Shown: piece by piece, positions 24,180 through 31,876 of the stretch
Position numbering within the stretch: position 1 is the first letter of the stretch
How the letters are laid out: every line of letters starts with the position of its first letter
Assembly (NCBI GenBank): GCA_038316435.1
Contig: JBBQAQ010000014.1
Span: 15,700 to 79,699, forward strand
DNA length: 64,000 nucleotides
Reading direction: 5' to 3'
Origin: JACJXF01 sp038316435
GTDB lineage: Bacteria; Bacteroidota; Bacteroidia; Bacteroidales; GCA-2748055
The notes under the pieces: model-generated
What the model was told of the DNA's origin: nothing
The model's database searches: none
What the model saw: only the letters and a program-made list of their open reading frames with translations
Program-made: the position numbers and the translations under genes

Positions 24180-24285
24180 ATTGTTATTTGAATAACAATA
24201 ATATTTGTCAATTTATTTCAAATTTGATTCCGCAAAGATAAAAACTGTTTCGTTATTAGAATAACATTGTTATTGGAATAACATT
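24180..24285 (-). promoter_or_regulatory. Operon B promoter with three Rex-type operators
   Basis: On the minus strand TATCTTTG (24240-24233) fits the -7 box TAnnTTTG. Upstream are two overlapping palindromes TTGTTA-N6-TAACAA, at 24250-24267 and 24267-24284. They share one base and their centres are 17 bp apart. The nearer centre is 18.5 bp from the -7 box, the same geometry as at operon A. A third, perfect copy at 24181-24198 lies between the predicted start of transcription and the ATG. The rest of the 389-base gap up to 24547 holds the BlaI-type operators. Rex binding is inferred. Confidence 0.72.
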
Positions 24286-24456
24286 AATATATATGTAATC
24301 TAAATAAGAGCGTGTCATTTTTTGGTAAAATAGGAGGTCGTTTTTCCAATTAAAGGTTTGCAATTTTTTTAAGCGGAATACATTTTTCAAAATCCGGAAT
24401 GCTATAGTTTAATATTTATAGGCATTCCATGCAAATTCGAACTATAAATATAAGAT

Positions 24457-24521
24457 AAACTACTTTTTTAGTTTTCTACCTACTTATTTAGTTAATAAAC
24501 TAATTATTTAGTTTAAATTTG
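24457..24521 (+). promoter_or_regulatory. Paired BlaI/MecI-type operators and candidate -7 box
   Basis: Two inverted repeats with identical arms, AAACTA-N6-TAGTTT, occur at 24457-24474 and 24497-24514, centre to centre 40 bp apart. TAAATTTG at 24514-24521 fits the -7 box TAnnTTTG and touches the second repeat. The repressor ATG is at 24548. BlaI/MecI proteins bind short dyads at their own promoter as dimers, so these are probably the operators of the following gene. Confidence 0.62.
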
Positions 24522-24547
24522 TTAATTAATTATGAAAATCATCTTTT

Positions 24548-24922
24548 ATGAAAGAGCTAACAAGAGCTGAAGAACAAGTGATGCAAATTTTGTGGGAAAT
24601 TGAAAAGGGATTTGTTAAAGACTTAATATCTCGTATGGAGGAGCCAAAACCAGCCTACAATACTGTTTCAACCATTGTCAGAATACTCGAAACAAAAGGA
24701 TTTGTTGGACATAAGGAGTTTGGAAAGTCGCACAGGTACTTCCCTCTTATAAGGAAAAAAGACTACTCTCGCGAAAGAATGAATGAAATGGTAAAGAATT
24801 ATTTTGGGAATTCGGCAAGTCAGGTGGTTTCCTTCTTTACTAAAAACAAGAATATTGAAATTAAGGAGGTGGATGAGATTATTAAGCTATTAGAAGACCT
24901 AAAATCCAAAAACCATCAATGA
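24548..24922 (+). CDS. BlaI/MecI/CopY-family transcriptional repressor
   Basis: A 124-residue winged-helix repressor. The start MKELTRAEEQVMQILWEIEKG, the recognition helix region KPAYNTVSTIVRILETKGF and the wing residues HRYFPLIRKKDYSRE are typical. The C-terminal half forms the dimerisation helices and the protease-cleavage region. Such repressors are normally inactivated by a BlaR1-type M56 membrane peptidase encoded just downstream. Here that gene survives only as a short remnant, so the repressor appears orphaned and may no longer be inducible by that route. It is divergent from operon B and transcribed alone. Confidence 0.9.
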   Translation: MKELTRAEEQVMQILWEIEKGFVKDLISRMEEPKPAYNTVSTIVRILETKGFVGHKEFGKSHRYFPLIRKKDYSRERMNEMVKNYFGNSASQVVSFFTKNKNIEIKEVDEIIKLLEDLKSKNHQ

Positions 24923-25031
24923 TTTTCTAATTTATGCTCTAAAGTCAATATTAACACTTGGGCTATTTGCATTTGTATACAGGATAGTTCTAATTAAAGA
25001 CGGCAACTTTGGAATAAGGAAAATTTTTAAA
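24915..25031 (+). pseudogene. Remnant of an M56 (BlaR1-like) sensor peptidase gene
   Basis: The frame beginning at 24915 encodes about 38 residues (INDFLIYALKSILT, then LFAFVYRIVLIKDGNF), a match in style to the first membrane helix of Bacteroidota M56 antirepressors that follow blaI genes. The expected ATG overlapping the repressor stop reads ATC. The frame then runs directly into sequence of another gene at about 25024 and stops at 25032. The zinc-peptidase part (HEXXH) is absent. The call rests on position and the short N-terminal similarity. Confidence 0.55.
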
Positions 25032-25446
25032 TGAACAAGTTAAAAGGAATATAAATCGTTTTCCGAATGACTTTATGTTTCAGTTAAATGAAGAAGAGAT
25101 ATTAAACTTGAGGTCGCAAATTGCGACTTCAAGATGGGGTGGAAGGCGCTCTTTTCCATATGTATTCACCGAACATGGCGTTTTAATGCTTTCCAGCGTA
25201 TTGAACTCAGATATGGCAATAAAAGTGAATATTCAGATCATGCGTGTTTATGTGAGAATACGGGAAATGATAATGCTCAATAGTGAAATTTTAAGCCGGC
25301 TGGAAAACATGGAAAGAAGGCTACACGAAAATGACAATCAGGTAATTACAATATTTGAATATTTAAAACAATTTGAACTCGAAAAACAAAACAGCTTGAA
25401 ACAGAAAAATAGGCAGAGGTTAGGGTATAAAATTGGAGGTGATTAA
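25018..25446 (+). pseudogene. ORF6N-domain (phage antirepressor-like) gene, 5' truncated
   Basis: From about 25024 the frame reads FLNEQVKRNINRFPNDFMFQ, which is the middle of an ORF6N DNA-binding domain. The following WGGRRSFPYVFTEHGVLML and IKVNIQIMRVYVRIRE segments are also hallmarks of the family. The first 40 or so residues of a normal ORF6N protein are missing because the M56 remnant is joined directly to it. An internal ATG at 25075 could still start a 123-residue product, but without a complete N-terminal domain. ORF6N genes are usually prophage- or mobile-element-derived, which suggests that a deletion took out the flank of an old insertion. Confidence 0.65.
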
Positions 25447-25449
25447 GTA

Positions 25450-25851
25450 CTAACTTGTACCACTCATAACGAGTTCACTATGTTTGATCCCTTTAATTGC
25501 TTTGAATTTATTTGCGAGATTAATGATTTTACCTGAATTCCCTTTCACACCTATTACTTCAATGCAGTTGTGATCATCTATATGGATATGCTGTCCGGCC
25601 AGAATCAAACAATGATATTCATGCTGGAGTTTATTGACACTTGCGTGAAGTTCTTTGATGTGGTGATCATAAGTAATTACAATTGCTCCGGTAACCTCCT
25701 GGTCTTTGGTCCATTTTTCCTCAATAATATTTTTCTTAACTAAGAATCTGATCGCCTGTGAACGATTGGAAAAGCGATTATTTTCAACCATTTTGTCGAG
25801 TTCATCGAGTAGACTTGAATCCAAAGATACACCAAAGCGCTTAAGCGACAT
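25450..25851 (-). CDS. nikR: Nickel-responsive regulator NikR
   Basis: NikR is a ribbon-helix-helix repressor that binds DNA when loaded with Ni2+. The 133-residue protein has the N-terminal RHH domain (KRFGVSLDSSLLDELDKMV, then SNRSQAIRFLVKK) and the ACT-like metal domain. The nickel ligands are visible as His in TYDHH, the pair in GQHIHIDDHNC and the Cys of that motif. It is the last gene of the larE-larC-larB-nikR operon (37-base gap). That context suggests it matches cofactor synthesis, or nickel import elsewhere, to nickel supply. Confidence 0.92.
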   Translation of the reverse strand: MSLKRFGVSLDSSLLDELDKMVENNRFSNRSQAIRFLVKKNIIEEKWTKDQEVTGAIVITYDHHIKELHASVNKLQHEYHCLILAGQHIHIDDHNCIEVIGVKGNSGKIINLANKFKAIKGIKHSELVMSGTS

Positions 25852-25888
25852 ATTGTTTGGTTTTAGGTATAAAATTCCTTAATTCCAT

Positions 25889-26623
25889 TTATGAGTTTAT
25901 AAGGTGTGCCTGGCAGGCAGCTCCAAATCCATTATCAATATTGACAACACTGATTCCACTGGCGCAAGAGTTCAGCATAGAAAGAAGTGCAGATAATCCT
26001 CCAAAATTAGCGCCGTAACCAATACTTGTCGGGACACCAATAACAGGTTTATCAACTAATCCGCCAACAACACTTGCCAATGCACCTTCCATTCCTGCCA
26101 CTGCAATGATAACTCGCGCTTCCCTGAGGATTTCAATACGGTGTAACAATCGATGAATTCCTGCTACACCGACATCAAATACCGGAACGACATTATTTCC
26201 AAGAAATTCAGCTGTAACTACTGCTTCTTCGGCAACAGGAATGTCAGATGTGCCTGCTGTTACGACACATATAGTGCCCGTCTTAACAACGGGTCGAATT
26301 GGTTGATAAACGAATGTCCTTGACAGAGGATGATATATTGCAGATGGAATATTTTTAATTAAAATATCGGCCATTTCCTGGGGAACGCGGGTTGCAAGAA
26401 TATCCTGATGTTGTTCATGCATTCGAATGACGATTTTCTCAACCTGATCAATAGATTTTCCTGCTGCAAATATTACTTCCGGGATACCTGTTCTGGCTTT
26501 TCGGGACAGATCGATTTTAGCAAATCCCAAGTCTGCCATTTCGTAGGAAGTGAGTTGGGTCATAATGGTGTCTACATCGACATCGCCCTTTTTATACTGC
26601 TCGAGCAAAGTTTTAATGTCCAT
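25889..26623 (-). CDS. larB: LarB, pyridinium-3,5-biscarboxylic acid mononucleotide synthase
   Basis: LarB carboxylates and hydrolyses nicotinic acid adenine dinucleotide, the first step to the nickel-pincer nucleotide. The 244-residue length fits. The N-terminal helical region includes FAKIDLSRKARTGIPEVIFA. The C-terminal PurE-like domain has VVTAGTSDIPVAEEA, a VFDVGVAGIHRLL segment, AGMEGALASVVGGL and a GVPTSIGYGANFGGLSALL loop. It sits 40 bases downstream of larC. It acts in the cytoplasm with LarC and LarE. The nearby nikR fits a nickel-cofactor role. Confidence 0.94.
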   Translation of the reverse strand: MDIKTLLEQYKKGDVDVDTIMTQLTSYEMADLGFAKIDLSRKARTGIPEVIFAAGKSIDQVEKIVIRMHEQHQDILATRVPQEMADILIKNIPSAIYHPLSRTFVYQPIRPVVKTGTICVVTAGTSDIPVAEEAVVTAEFLGNNVVPVFDVGVAGIHRLLHRIEILREARVIIAVAGMEGALASVVGGLVDKPVIGVPTSIGYGANFGGLSALLSMLNSCASGISVVNIDNGFGAACQAHLINS

Positions 26624-26663
26624 TAGTTTGAGTTTTTAGCTTTGATCAGTGATTCGGATAAGT

Positions 26664-27851
26664 TCATTCAGCGATATTTAATTTGCAAATTGTTTCATTA
26701 GCAACAACACTGATGCTAACATTATGCGCCATGGCTAGTTTGGAGAGGTCATCGTATTCAGGTTTTGAATTAATAAGTTTCCCATTTAAAAAACTATTTT
26801 TCACCCGCACTATTCCATAGGAAGTTTCAACCAAAATCTCCTTTCTTTGGAGCATTGATTTCTGAACATTTGTTTCACGAAGTCCAATAGTGGTAGTATG
26901 TTTAAACACTATTTCTTTTAGAGTACTTACCTTATCCTTTCCTGAAAGAACGCTGAGAACATTAGCCGATCGGGATTTTTTCATGACTACAGGAGTTAGA
27001 AATACCTCACTTGCCCCTGCATCAAAGAGAAGGTTAGCAACATGTTCAAACCATTCAGGATTCATGTCGTCGATATTGCATTCCAGCATTACTACTTCTT
27101 CAATAAGCAGGTCTAGCGGTGTTGCCGAATCTATTTCAGCTAGATAAACTCTTAGGATATTAGGCAAATCGGTGTCACGATGCCCAATTCCATAACCAGT
27201 TTTAAGAATTTTAAAATTCATTTTATCAGTAAACCGGCTTACCGTGGATACCAGAATTGCAGCTCCGGTTGGAGTTGTGGCTTCGTGATTCACTGCTCCC
27301 GTTTTTACAGGGATGCCTTTAAGTATCTCGGAAGTGGCAGGTGCTGGAACAGGCATTTTCCCATGATCACACACAACAAATCCCCCTCCTAATTGAACCG
27401 GAGAGGAGATTACTTCATCAACCTTCAGGTAATCAAGGCAAATTGCTGCACCAACAATATCTGCAATTGAGTCAAGCGCTCCCACTTCATGAAAATGAAC
27501 TTTTTGCAAATCGATCTGATGAACTGAGGCTTCAGCATGCGCTATCAGACTGAAAATTTTTAATGCGGATTCTTTAACTTTGTCTGATAAACTGCTTCTG
27601 TTAATGATATCTTCAACCTGTTTAAGGTAGCGGTGGTGTTCAGTATCCTGATTTACAATTACAACCGTAGCTTTGGTTCCACTTATTCCTTTTCGTTTAT
27701 CTTTTGTAATTGCAAGATGAAAGCCTTTGATATTTAGCTTTGCCAACTCAGTTTTAAGGTACTCCGGATCAACGCCAAGGTCTAATAGTGCGCCTAGATT
27801 CATATCTCCACTTATACCAGCGAAGCAGTCGTAATATAGAATTTTTGTCAA
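26664..27851 (-). CDS. larC: LarC, nickel-insertion protein (CTP-dependent cyclometallase)
   Basis: LarC inserts nickel into the sulfurated pincer precursor. The 395-residue protein begins with YYDCFAGISGDMNLGALLDL and has VHFHEVGALDSIADIVGAA, GGGFVVCDHGKMPVPAPAT, NHEATTPTGAAIL and a C-terminal NIDDMNPEWFEHV segment, all typical of the family. In Lactiplantibacillus plantarum the gene is split into larC1/larC2 and joined by frameshifting. Here it is one uninterrupted frame. It overlaps larE by four bases and precedes larB by 40 bases. The N-terminal histidine-rich metal stretch found in some homologues is absent. Confidence 0.95.
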   Translation of the reverse strand: MTKILYYDCFAGISGDMNLGALLDLGVDPEYLKTELAKLNIKGFHLAITKDKRKGISGTKATVVIVNQDTEHHRYLKQVEDIINRSSLSDKVKESALKIFSLIAHAEASVHQIDLQKVHFHEVGALDSIADIVGAAICLDYLKVDEVISSPVQLGGGFVVCDHGKMPVPAPATSEILKGIPVKTGAVNHEATTPTGAAILVSTVSRFTDKMNFKILKTGYGIGHRDTDLPNILRVYLAEIDSATPLDLLIEEVVMLECNIDDMNPEWFEHVANLLFDAGASEVFLTPVVMKKSRSANVLSVLSGKDKVSTLKEIVFKHTTTIGLRETNVQKSMLQRKEILVETSYGIVRVKNSFLNGKLINSKPEYDDLSKLAMAHNVSISVVANETICKLNIAE

Positions 27852-28699
27852 TTTGAATTTATTTTCGTTTCGGCTTTCTGAACGCTGATTACCCTATTCA
27901 TTTTACCTGATACCAGACCTTCTTCATCAATTTCAATCCGGTTGAATCCAATTTCTTTTATCTTTTCAATCACATTGTCCTTTATCAACATAAGCCTTTT
28001 CAAATCTTCAGGCTTTACTTCAATTCTTCCAAAATCTCCATAATGACGCACTCTTACGTCAGCAAATCCTGAGTCATTAAGGAAATTTTCGGCTTTTTCA
28101 ATTTCCATAAGTTTTTTTCTGGTTATTTTGTGGTTATAAGGGACTCTTGAACTAAGGCAGGGACTTGCTGGCTTATTGCGGTTTGGAAGATTATAAAAAA
28201 CCGCAATTTGGCGTATTTCAGATTTAGTAATATTGCACTCAGCAAGAGGTGAAAAGACGTTATAATTCATTGCAGCTTCCAATCCGGGTCGGTAATCACC
28301 CAGATCGTCTACATTTGTTCCATTAAGTACTCTATACCCGGGATATTTATCAACTATTGTTTGTAAATCATTGTATAGGTGATCTTTACAGAAGAAACAA
28401 CGGTTTATTGGATTTTCATTATATCGAATGTCGTCGAGTTCGCTGGTAGTAATTACCTCTAAAGTTATTTTATATTGTTTGCTAAACGACAGGGCTAATT
28501 CAAAATCTCTGGATTTAAGACTCTCTGATCTGGAAATAACAGCAATTGCCTTTCCATTTCCCTGAACCATGTTGGCAAGATATAATACCAAAGACGAATC
28601 AATTCCTCCAGAAAACGCAACAATAGAGCCTTCTCCAGAGGTTAACCACCCTTTTAAAGCATCAAGTTTTTCACTAACTTTCCGGTTAAGTTTTAACAT
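27848..28699 (-). CDS. larE: LarE, ATP-dependent sacrificial sulfur transferase
   Basis: LarE adenylates the pyridinium carboxylates and donates sulfur for the pincer. The PP-loop FSGGIDSSLV is at 29-38. Cys181 in PASPCLSSRVPY aligns with the sacrificial Cys176 of the L. plantarum enzyme. RCFFCK at 100-105 adds a conserved cysteine pair. The length of 283 is normal. It is the first gene of the operon larE-larC-larB-nikR, with a four-base overlap to larC. No promoter was identified in the 182-base gap upstream. The lactate racemase gene larA is not in the window. Confidence 0.94.
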   Translation of the reverse strand: MLKLNRKVSEKLDALKGWLTSGEGSIVAFSGGIDSSLVLYLANMVQGNGKAIAVISRSESLKSRDFELALSFSKQYKITLEVITTSELDDIRYNENPINRCFFCKDHLYNDLQTIVDKYPGYRVLNGTNVDDLGDYRPGLEAAMNYNVFSPLAECNITKSEIRQIAVFYNLPNRNKPASPCLSSRVPYNHKITRKKLMEIEKAENFLNDSGFADVRVRHYGDFGRIEVKPEDLKRLMLIKDNVIEKIKEIGFNRIEIDEEGLVSGKMNRVISVQKAETKINSN

Positions 28700-28881
28700 A
28701 GATTTGTAGTTTAACTATCTTTCAAAATTCTGAAATTAACCAATCCCTTTAAATAAAAACGTGTTACTTTTAAAATAAAGGTGTTACAAACCTATATATT
28801 TTATTTCACAATCCAGTGAGAATAGAAATAATTAACAGGATGAAAATCAAAAGTGTAAAGCTGGGTAATTAAAACTGAAAT

Positions 28882-31056
28882 CTAATTTCTTTGAATATCC
28901 ATTTCATCGATCAGGTATCCGGCTTTGGCGTATTTATCGACAATAAATAGCACATATCTGATATCTACTGCAATATTCCTGCAAATTGAAACATCATAGT
29001 AAATATCGCTCATGGTACCTTCCCAGTTACGATCGAAATTTATGCCGATAAGTTGACCGTATGCATTCAGAATCGGGCTTCCAGAATTACCGCCAGAAGT
29101 ATGATTAGAAGCTGAAAAACAAACAGGTATCTCTCCATTTTTATCAGCCCATTGGCCAAAATCCCGGTTATTGTATAAATCGACTAATTTGTATGGCAGG
29201 GCATAATTAACTGTATCGGAGCGATATTTTTCAATTATCCCTGAAAGAGTTGTTGAATATCCGTATTCTATTCCATCCTTTGGATTATACCCTTCAACTT
29301 TACCAAAAGCCACCCTCATTGTGAAATTTGCATCCGGGTAGAAAACTTTTGCTGATTCCATTTCACGAAGTCCCTTTACATAAGTACGATACTGGATTTG
29401 CATTTCAGCATCTAAGACCTTAAAATAAGGAACTATTAAATTTGAATAAACATTGGCAAACGACTTGTATACACCAATTACTGGATCCTTGAGCAGTTTT
29501 TCATTGATTTTTTTACTATCTCTAGGGAATTGATCGAGTAATGTCAGAAGTGCCTGCTTATTGCTAAATACAGATTTCCGGAAAGTTTCATTAGAGTATT
29601 TCGAAAAATCACCTTTGTATTTCTTCTGAATTTCCTGAAATAAATCCGGATAGAAAGATTCATTTATATCTTGATAATAGAACTTCAACGTAGACGCCAT
29701 AATCTGCTCATCTATAACTTGTTTGTAATTTTTAAAGAAGCCTACGACGCTTGATTTATATTTTTCACAAGCTTTTATCATTTCCTCATTACTCAATTCA
29801 CTGGTTTCCGTGCAGAATGCACTAAAGTCGAGAGCAAAATCGATAAGCTCGGTAGCCATTACAGCTTCTCCCCAATACTCATAAACGAGGGAATATTTTG
29901 AAATTTCATTGTTAAGGGCTCTCAATTCAGGGATGACTTTTCCATACTCAGCAATTCTTTCGGGGCTTGACTGAGTCCAGGTCTGAAAATTATCTTCTAT
30001 TTCCCGCTTTTTTGCAAGAGCATCAGTACTTTTAAGACCTACAATTACACCCTCCCACTTTTTCCATGCGTTACTGATTGTTCTGTACTTGGAAGCGTAC
30101 ATAATCCGGGTGGTATCATCGTGTTTCATGTATTTATCAATAATTCTAAGACAGGCATCTCGCACAGCCACCTTTTTCGGCAAGCTTGTATTCAGCATAT
30201 AGCTTATTTCATCTGAAATGATGTATTCATCAGTTGTTCCCGGATATCCCATCACCATTGTAAAGTCGCCTTCTTTAACTCCTGCTGTTGATATGGTAAG
30301 GTGTTTTTTGCTTTTGTAGGGCATGTTATGCACTGAATATAGAGATGGCTCATTATCCTTTCCAGCGTAAATTCTGAAAAGGCTAAAATCACCCGTATGT
30401 CTGGGCCAAACCCAGTTATCCAAATCTTCTCCATAGTTTCCAACTGCATTGGGCGGAGCTCCTACGAGACGAACATCAGTATACTCCTGATAAATGAACA
30501 TATAGTATTCATTTCCAAAATAGAAAGGCTTAATGACCGCTTTATAACTGGTATTATTCACGGATTCTTTTTTGAGAAGGTCTATTCGTGTATTAACAAT
30601 ACTGTCACGAACCTCTTCATTGTCAGTGTTTTCTACAGATTCGAGTATTTTTTGAGTGACATCTTCAATACGAATAAGAAAAGTAACTTTTAAACCTGCA
30701 TTGGGAAGTTCTTCACTGCGGTTCATTGCCCAGAAACCGTTGGTCAGGTAGTCATTATCGACAGAACTATGAGATTGGATAGCACCAAATCCGCAATGAT
30801 GATTCGTAAGTAATAAACCGTCTTCAGAAATTAATTCGCCTGTGCAACCTCCACCGAAAATTACGATTGCATCCTTTAAGGAAGCCTGATTAATGCTATA
30901 AATATCTTCTGCAGAGAGCTTCAATCCTTCCTTCTGCATTATGTCGATATTATATCGCTGAAGGAGCATTGGTATCCAGAGACCTTCCTCTGCTTTTAAT
31001 TGTGTTATAGTTAAGGTCAGTAAAACTGCAAGAGTTAGTTTTTGAATATTCATCAT
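28882..31056 (-). CDS. S46-family dipeptidyl-peptidase, DPP11 type
   Basis: S46 enzymes are periplasmic dipeptidyl-peptidases of Bacteroidota that feed on peptides. A Sec signal (about 1-22) precedes the mature protein. The catalytic His is in LLLTNHHCGFGA (86-87), the Asp in the LDNWVWPRHTGDF region, and the Ser in SGGNSGSP (Ser658). The residue 18 positions after Ser658 is Arg676 (NFDRNWEG). In Porphyromonas gingivalis the equivalent Arg673 makes DPP11 specific for Asp or Glu at P1, while DPP7 has Gly. The length of 724 fits. The gene is single. The upstream region carries an inverted repeat. Confidence 0.93.
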   Translation of the reverse strand: MMNIQKLTLAVLLTLTITQLKAEEGLWIPMLLQRYNIDIMQKEGLKLSAEDIYSINQASLKDAIVIFGGGCTGELISEDGLLLTNHHCGFGAIQSHSSVDNDYLTNGFWAMNRSEELPNAGLKVTFLIRIEDVTQKILESVENTDNEEVRDSIVNTRIDLLKKESVNNTSYKAVIKPFYFGNEYYMFIYQEYTDVRLVGAPPNAVGNYGEDLDNWVWPRHTGDFSLFRIYAGKDNEPSLYSVHNMPYKSKKHLTISTAGVKEGDFTMVMGYPGTTDEYIISDEISYMLNTSLPKKVAVRDACLRIIDKYMKHDDTTRIMYASKYRTISNAWKKWEGVIVGLKSTDALAKKREIEDNFQTWTQSSPERIAEYGKVIPELRALNNEISKYSLVYEYWGEAVMATELIDFALDFSAFCTETSELSNEEMIKACEKYKSSVVGFFKNYKQVIDEQIMASTLKFYYQDINESFYPDLFQEIQKKYKGDFSKYSNETFRKSVFSNKQALLTLLDQFPRDSKKINEKLLKDPVIGVYKSFANVYSNLIVPYFKVLDAEMQIQYRTYVKGLREMESAKVFYPDANFTMRVAFGKVEGYNPKDGIEYGYSTTLSGIIEKYRSDTVNYALPYKLVDLYNNRDFGQWADKNGEIPVCFSASNHTSGGNSGSPILNAYGQLIGINFDRNWEGTMSDIYYDVSICRNIAVDIRYVLFIVDKYAKAGYLIDEMDIQRN

Positions 31057-31080
31057 AACAAAATTTATTTTAAAGGGATG

Positions 31081-31147
31081 ATGGAACCCACATGTTGCTT
31101 AATTACATTCATTTTTGTTTATGTTTTCCGAAACATGCGGGTTTCAT
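31081..31147. repeat. Imperfect inverted repeat, related to copy at 54770-54910
   Basis: Arms of 16 bases (31081-31096 and 31132-31147) pair with two mismatches across a 35-base AT-rich loop. The left arm and following bases (AACCCACATGTTGCT) recur exactly at about 54889-54903 in another intergenic region that also has a long inverted repeat. This looks like a dispersed intergenic palindromic element. It sits 25 bases upstream of the DPP11 start. Confidence 0.5.
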
Positions 31148-31286
31148 GAGTAATTACTTTAATCGGTTAAGCCATATTTGTTACTAATTTAACTTTTTAA
31201 TTTAAGGTGTGGAAATCTTATCCAAACTAAATTAATTTAAATTTTATCAATGAAGGGCTATATCTGGGTAGGATACCTAAAACTGA

Positions 31287-31871
31287 TTAAATAAAGTCCT
31301 CCAACTCCCGATAAAGCTTTTGAACAGGCAATCCCATGACATTAAAATAGGAACCATTAATTTTTTCGATCCCTATAAATCCAATCCATTCCTGAATACC
31401 GTATGCGCCGGCTTTATCAAATGGTTTGAAAGTTTTGATATAATGAGTGATTTCTTCAGGGGATAAATTCGAAAAATACACTTCAGAATGGGAATAAAAT
31501 GTTTTTGTCATAGACTTTTTACGTAAGCAGACACCAGTAATTACCTCATGCATATTCCCTGAAAGTGCTGTCAAGATATTAAAAGCATCTTGTTCGTCTG
31601 TAGGTTTATTAATTACCCGATTCTTGAGCCAAACTATGGTATCGGCAGTAATATATATCTCATTATCTGGTATTTCACCATAAGCTATGGATTTTTTCTC
31701 TGCTAGGTATAATGGGATTTGAAATTTGTCTAATCCCGGTGGATAATCTTCTTCAATTTCAAGCGGGATTGCAAGTTTATAAGGTATTCCAGCCTCTATC
31801 AAAAGACTTTTTCTCCGTGGGGATTGGGAAGCTAGGACTAGTGTAAAATTCTTAAGTTTTTCGTTCAGCAT
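31287..31871 (-). CDS. maf: Maf-family nucleoside triphosphate pyrophosphatase
   Basis: Maf proteins hydrolyse dTTP/UTP or modified nucleotides to monophosphates and limit their incorporation. The 194-residue protein starts with the family signature LASQSPRRKSLLIEAGI. It has YITADTIVWLKNR with the catalytic Asp near residue 70, the ALSGNMHEVITGVCL strand and a DKAGAYGIQEWIGF loop. The residues after the TADT motif suggest the YhdE (dTTP/UTP) class, but this is uncertain. It lies 5 bases downstream of the prenyltransferase gene. Confidence 0.93.
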   Translation of the reverse strand: MLNEKLKNFTLVLASQSPRRKSLLIEAGIPYKLAIPLEIEEDYPPGLDKFQIPLYLAEKKSIAYGEIPDNEIYITADTIVWLKNRVINKPTDEQDAFNILTALSGNMHEVITGVCLRKKSMTKTFYSHSEVYFSNLSPEEITHYIKTFKPFDKAGAYGIQEWIGFIGIEKINGSYFNVMGLPVQKLYRELEDFI

Positions 31872-31876
31872 AAAGC

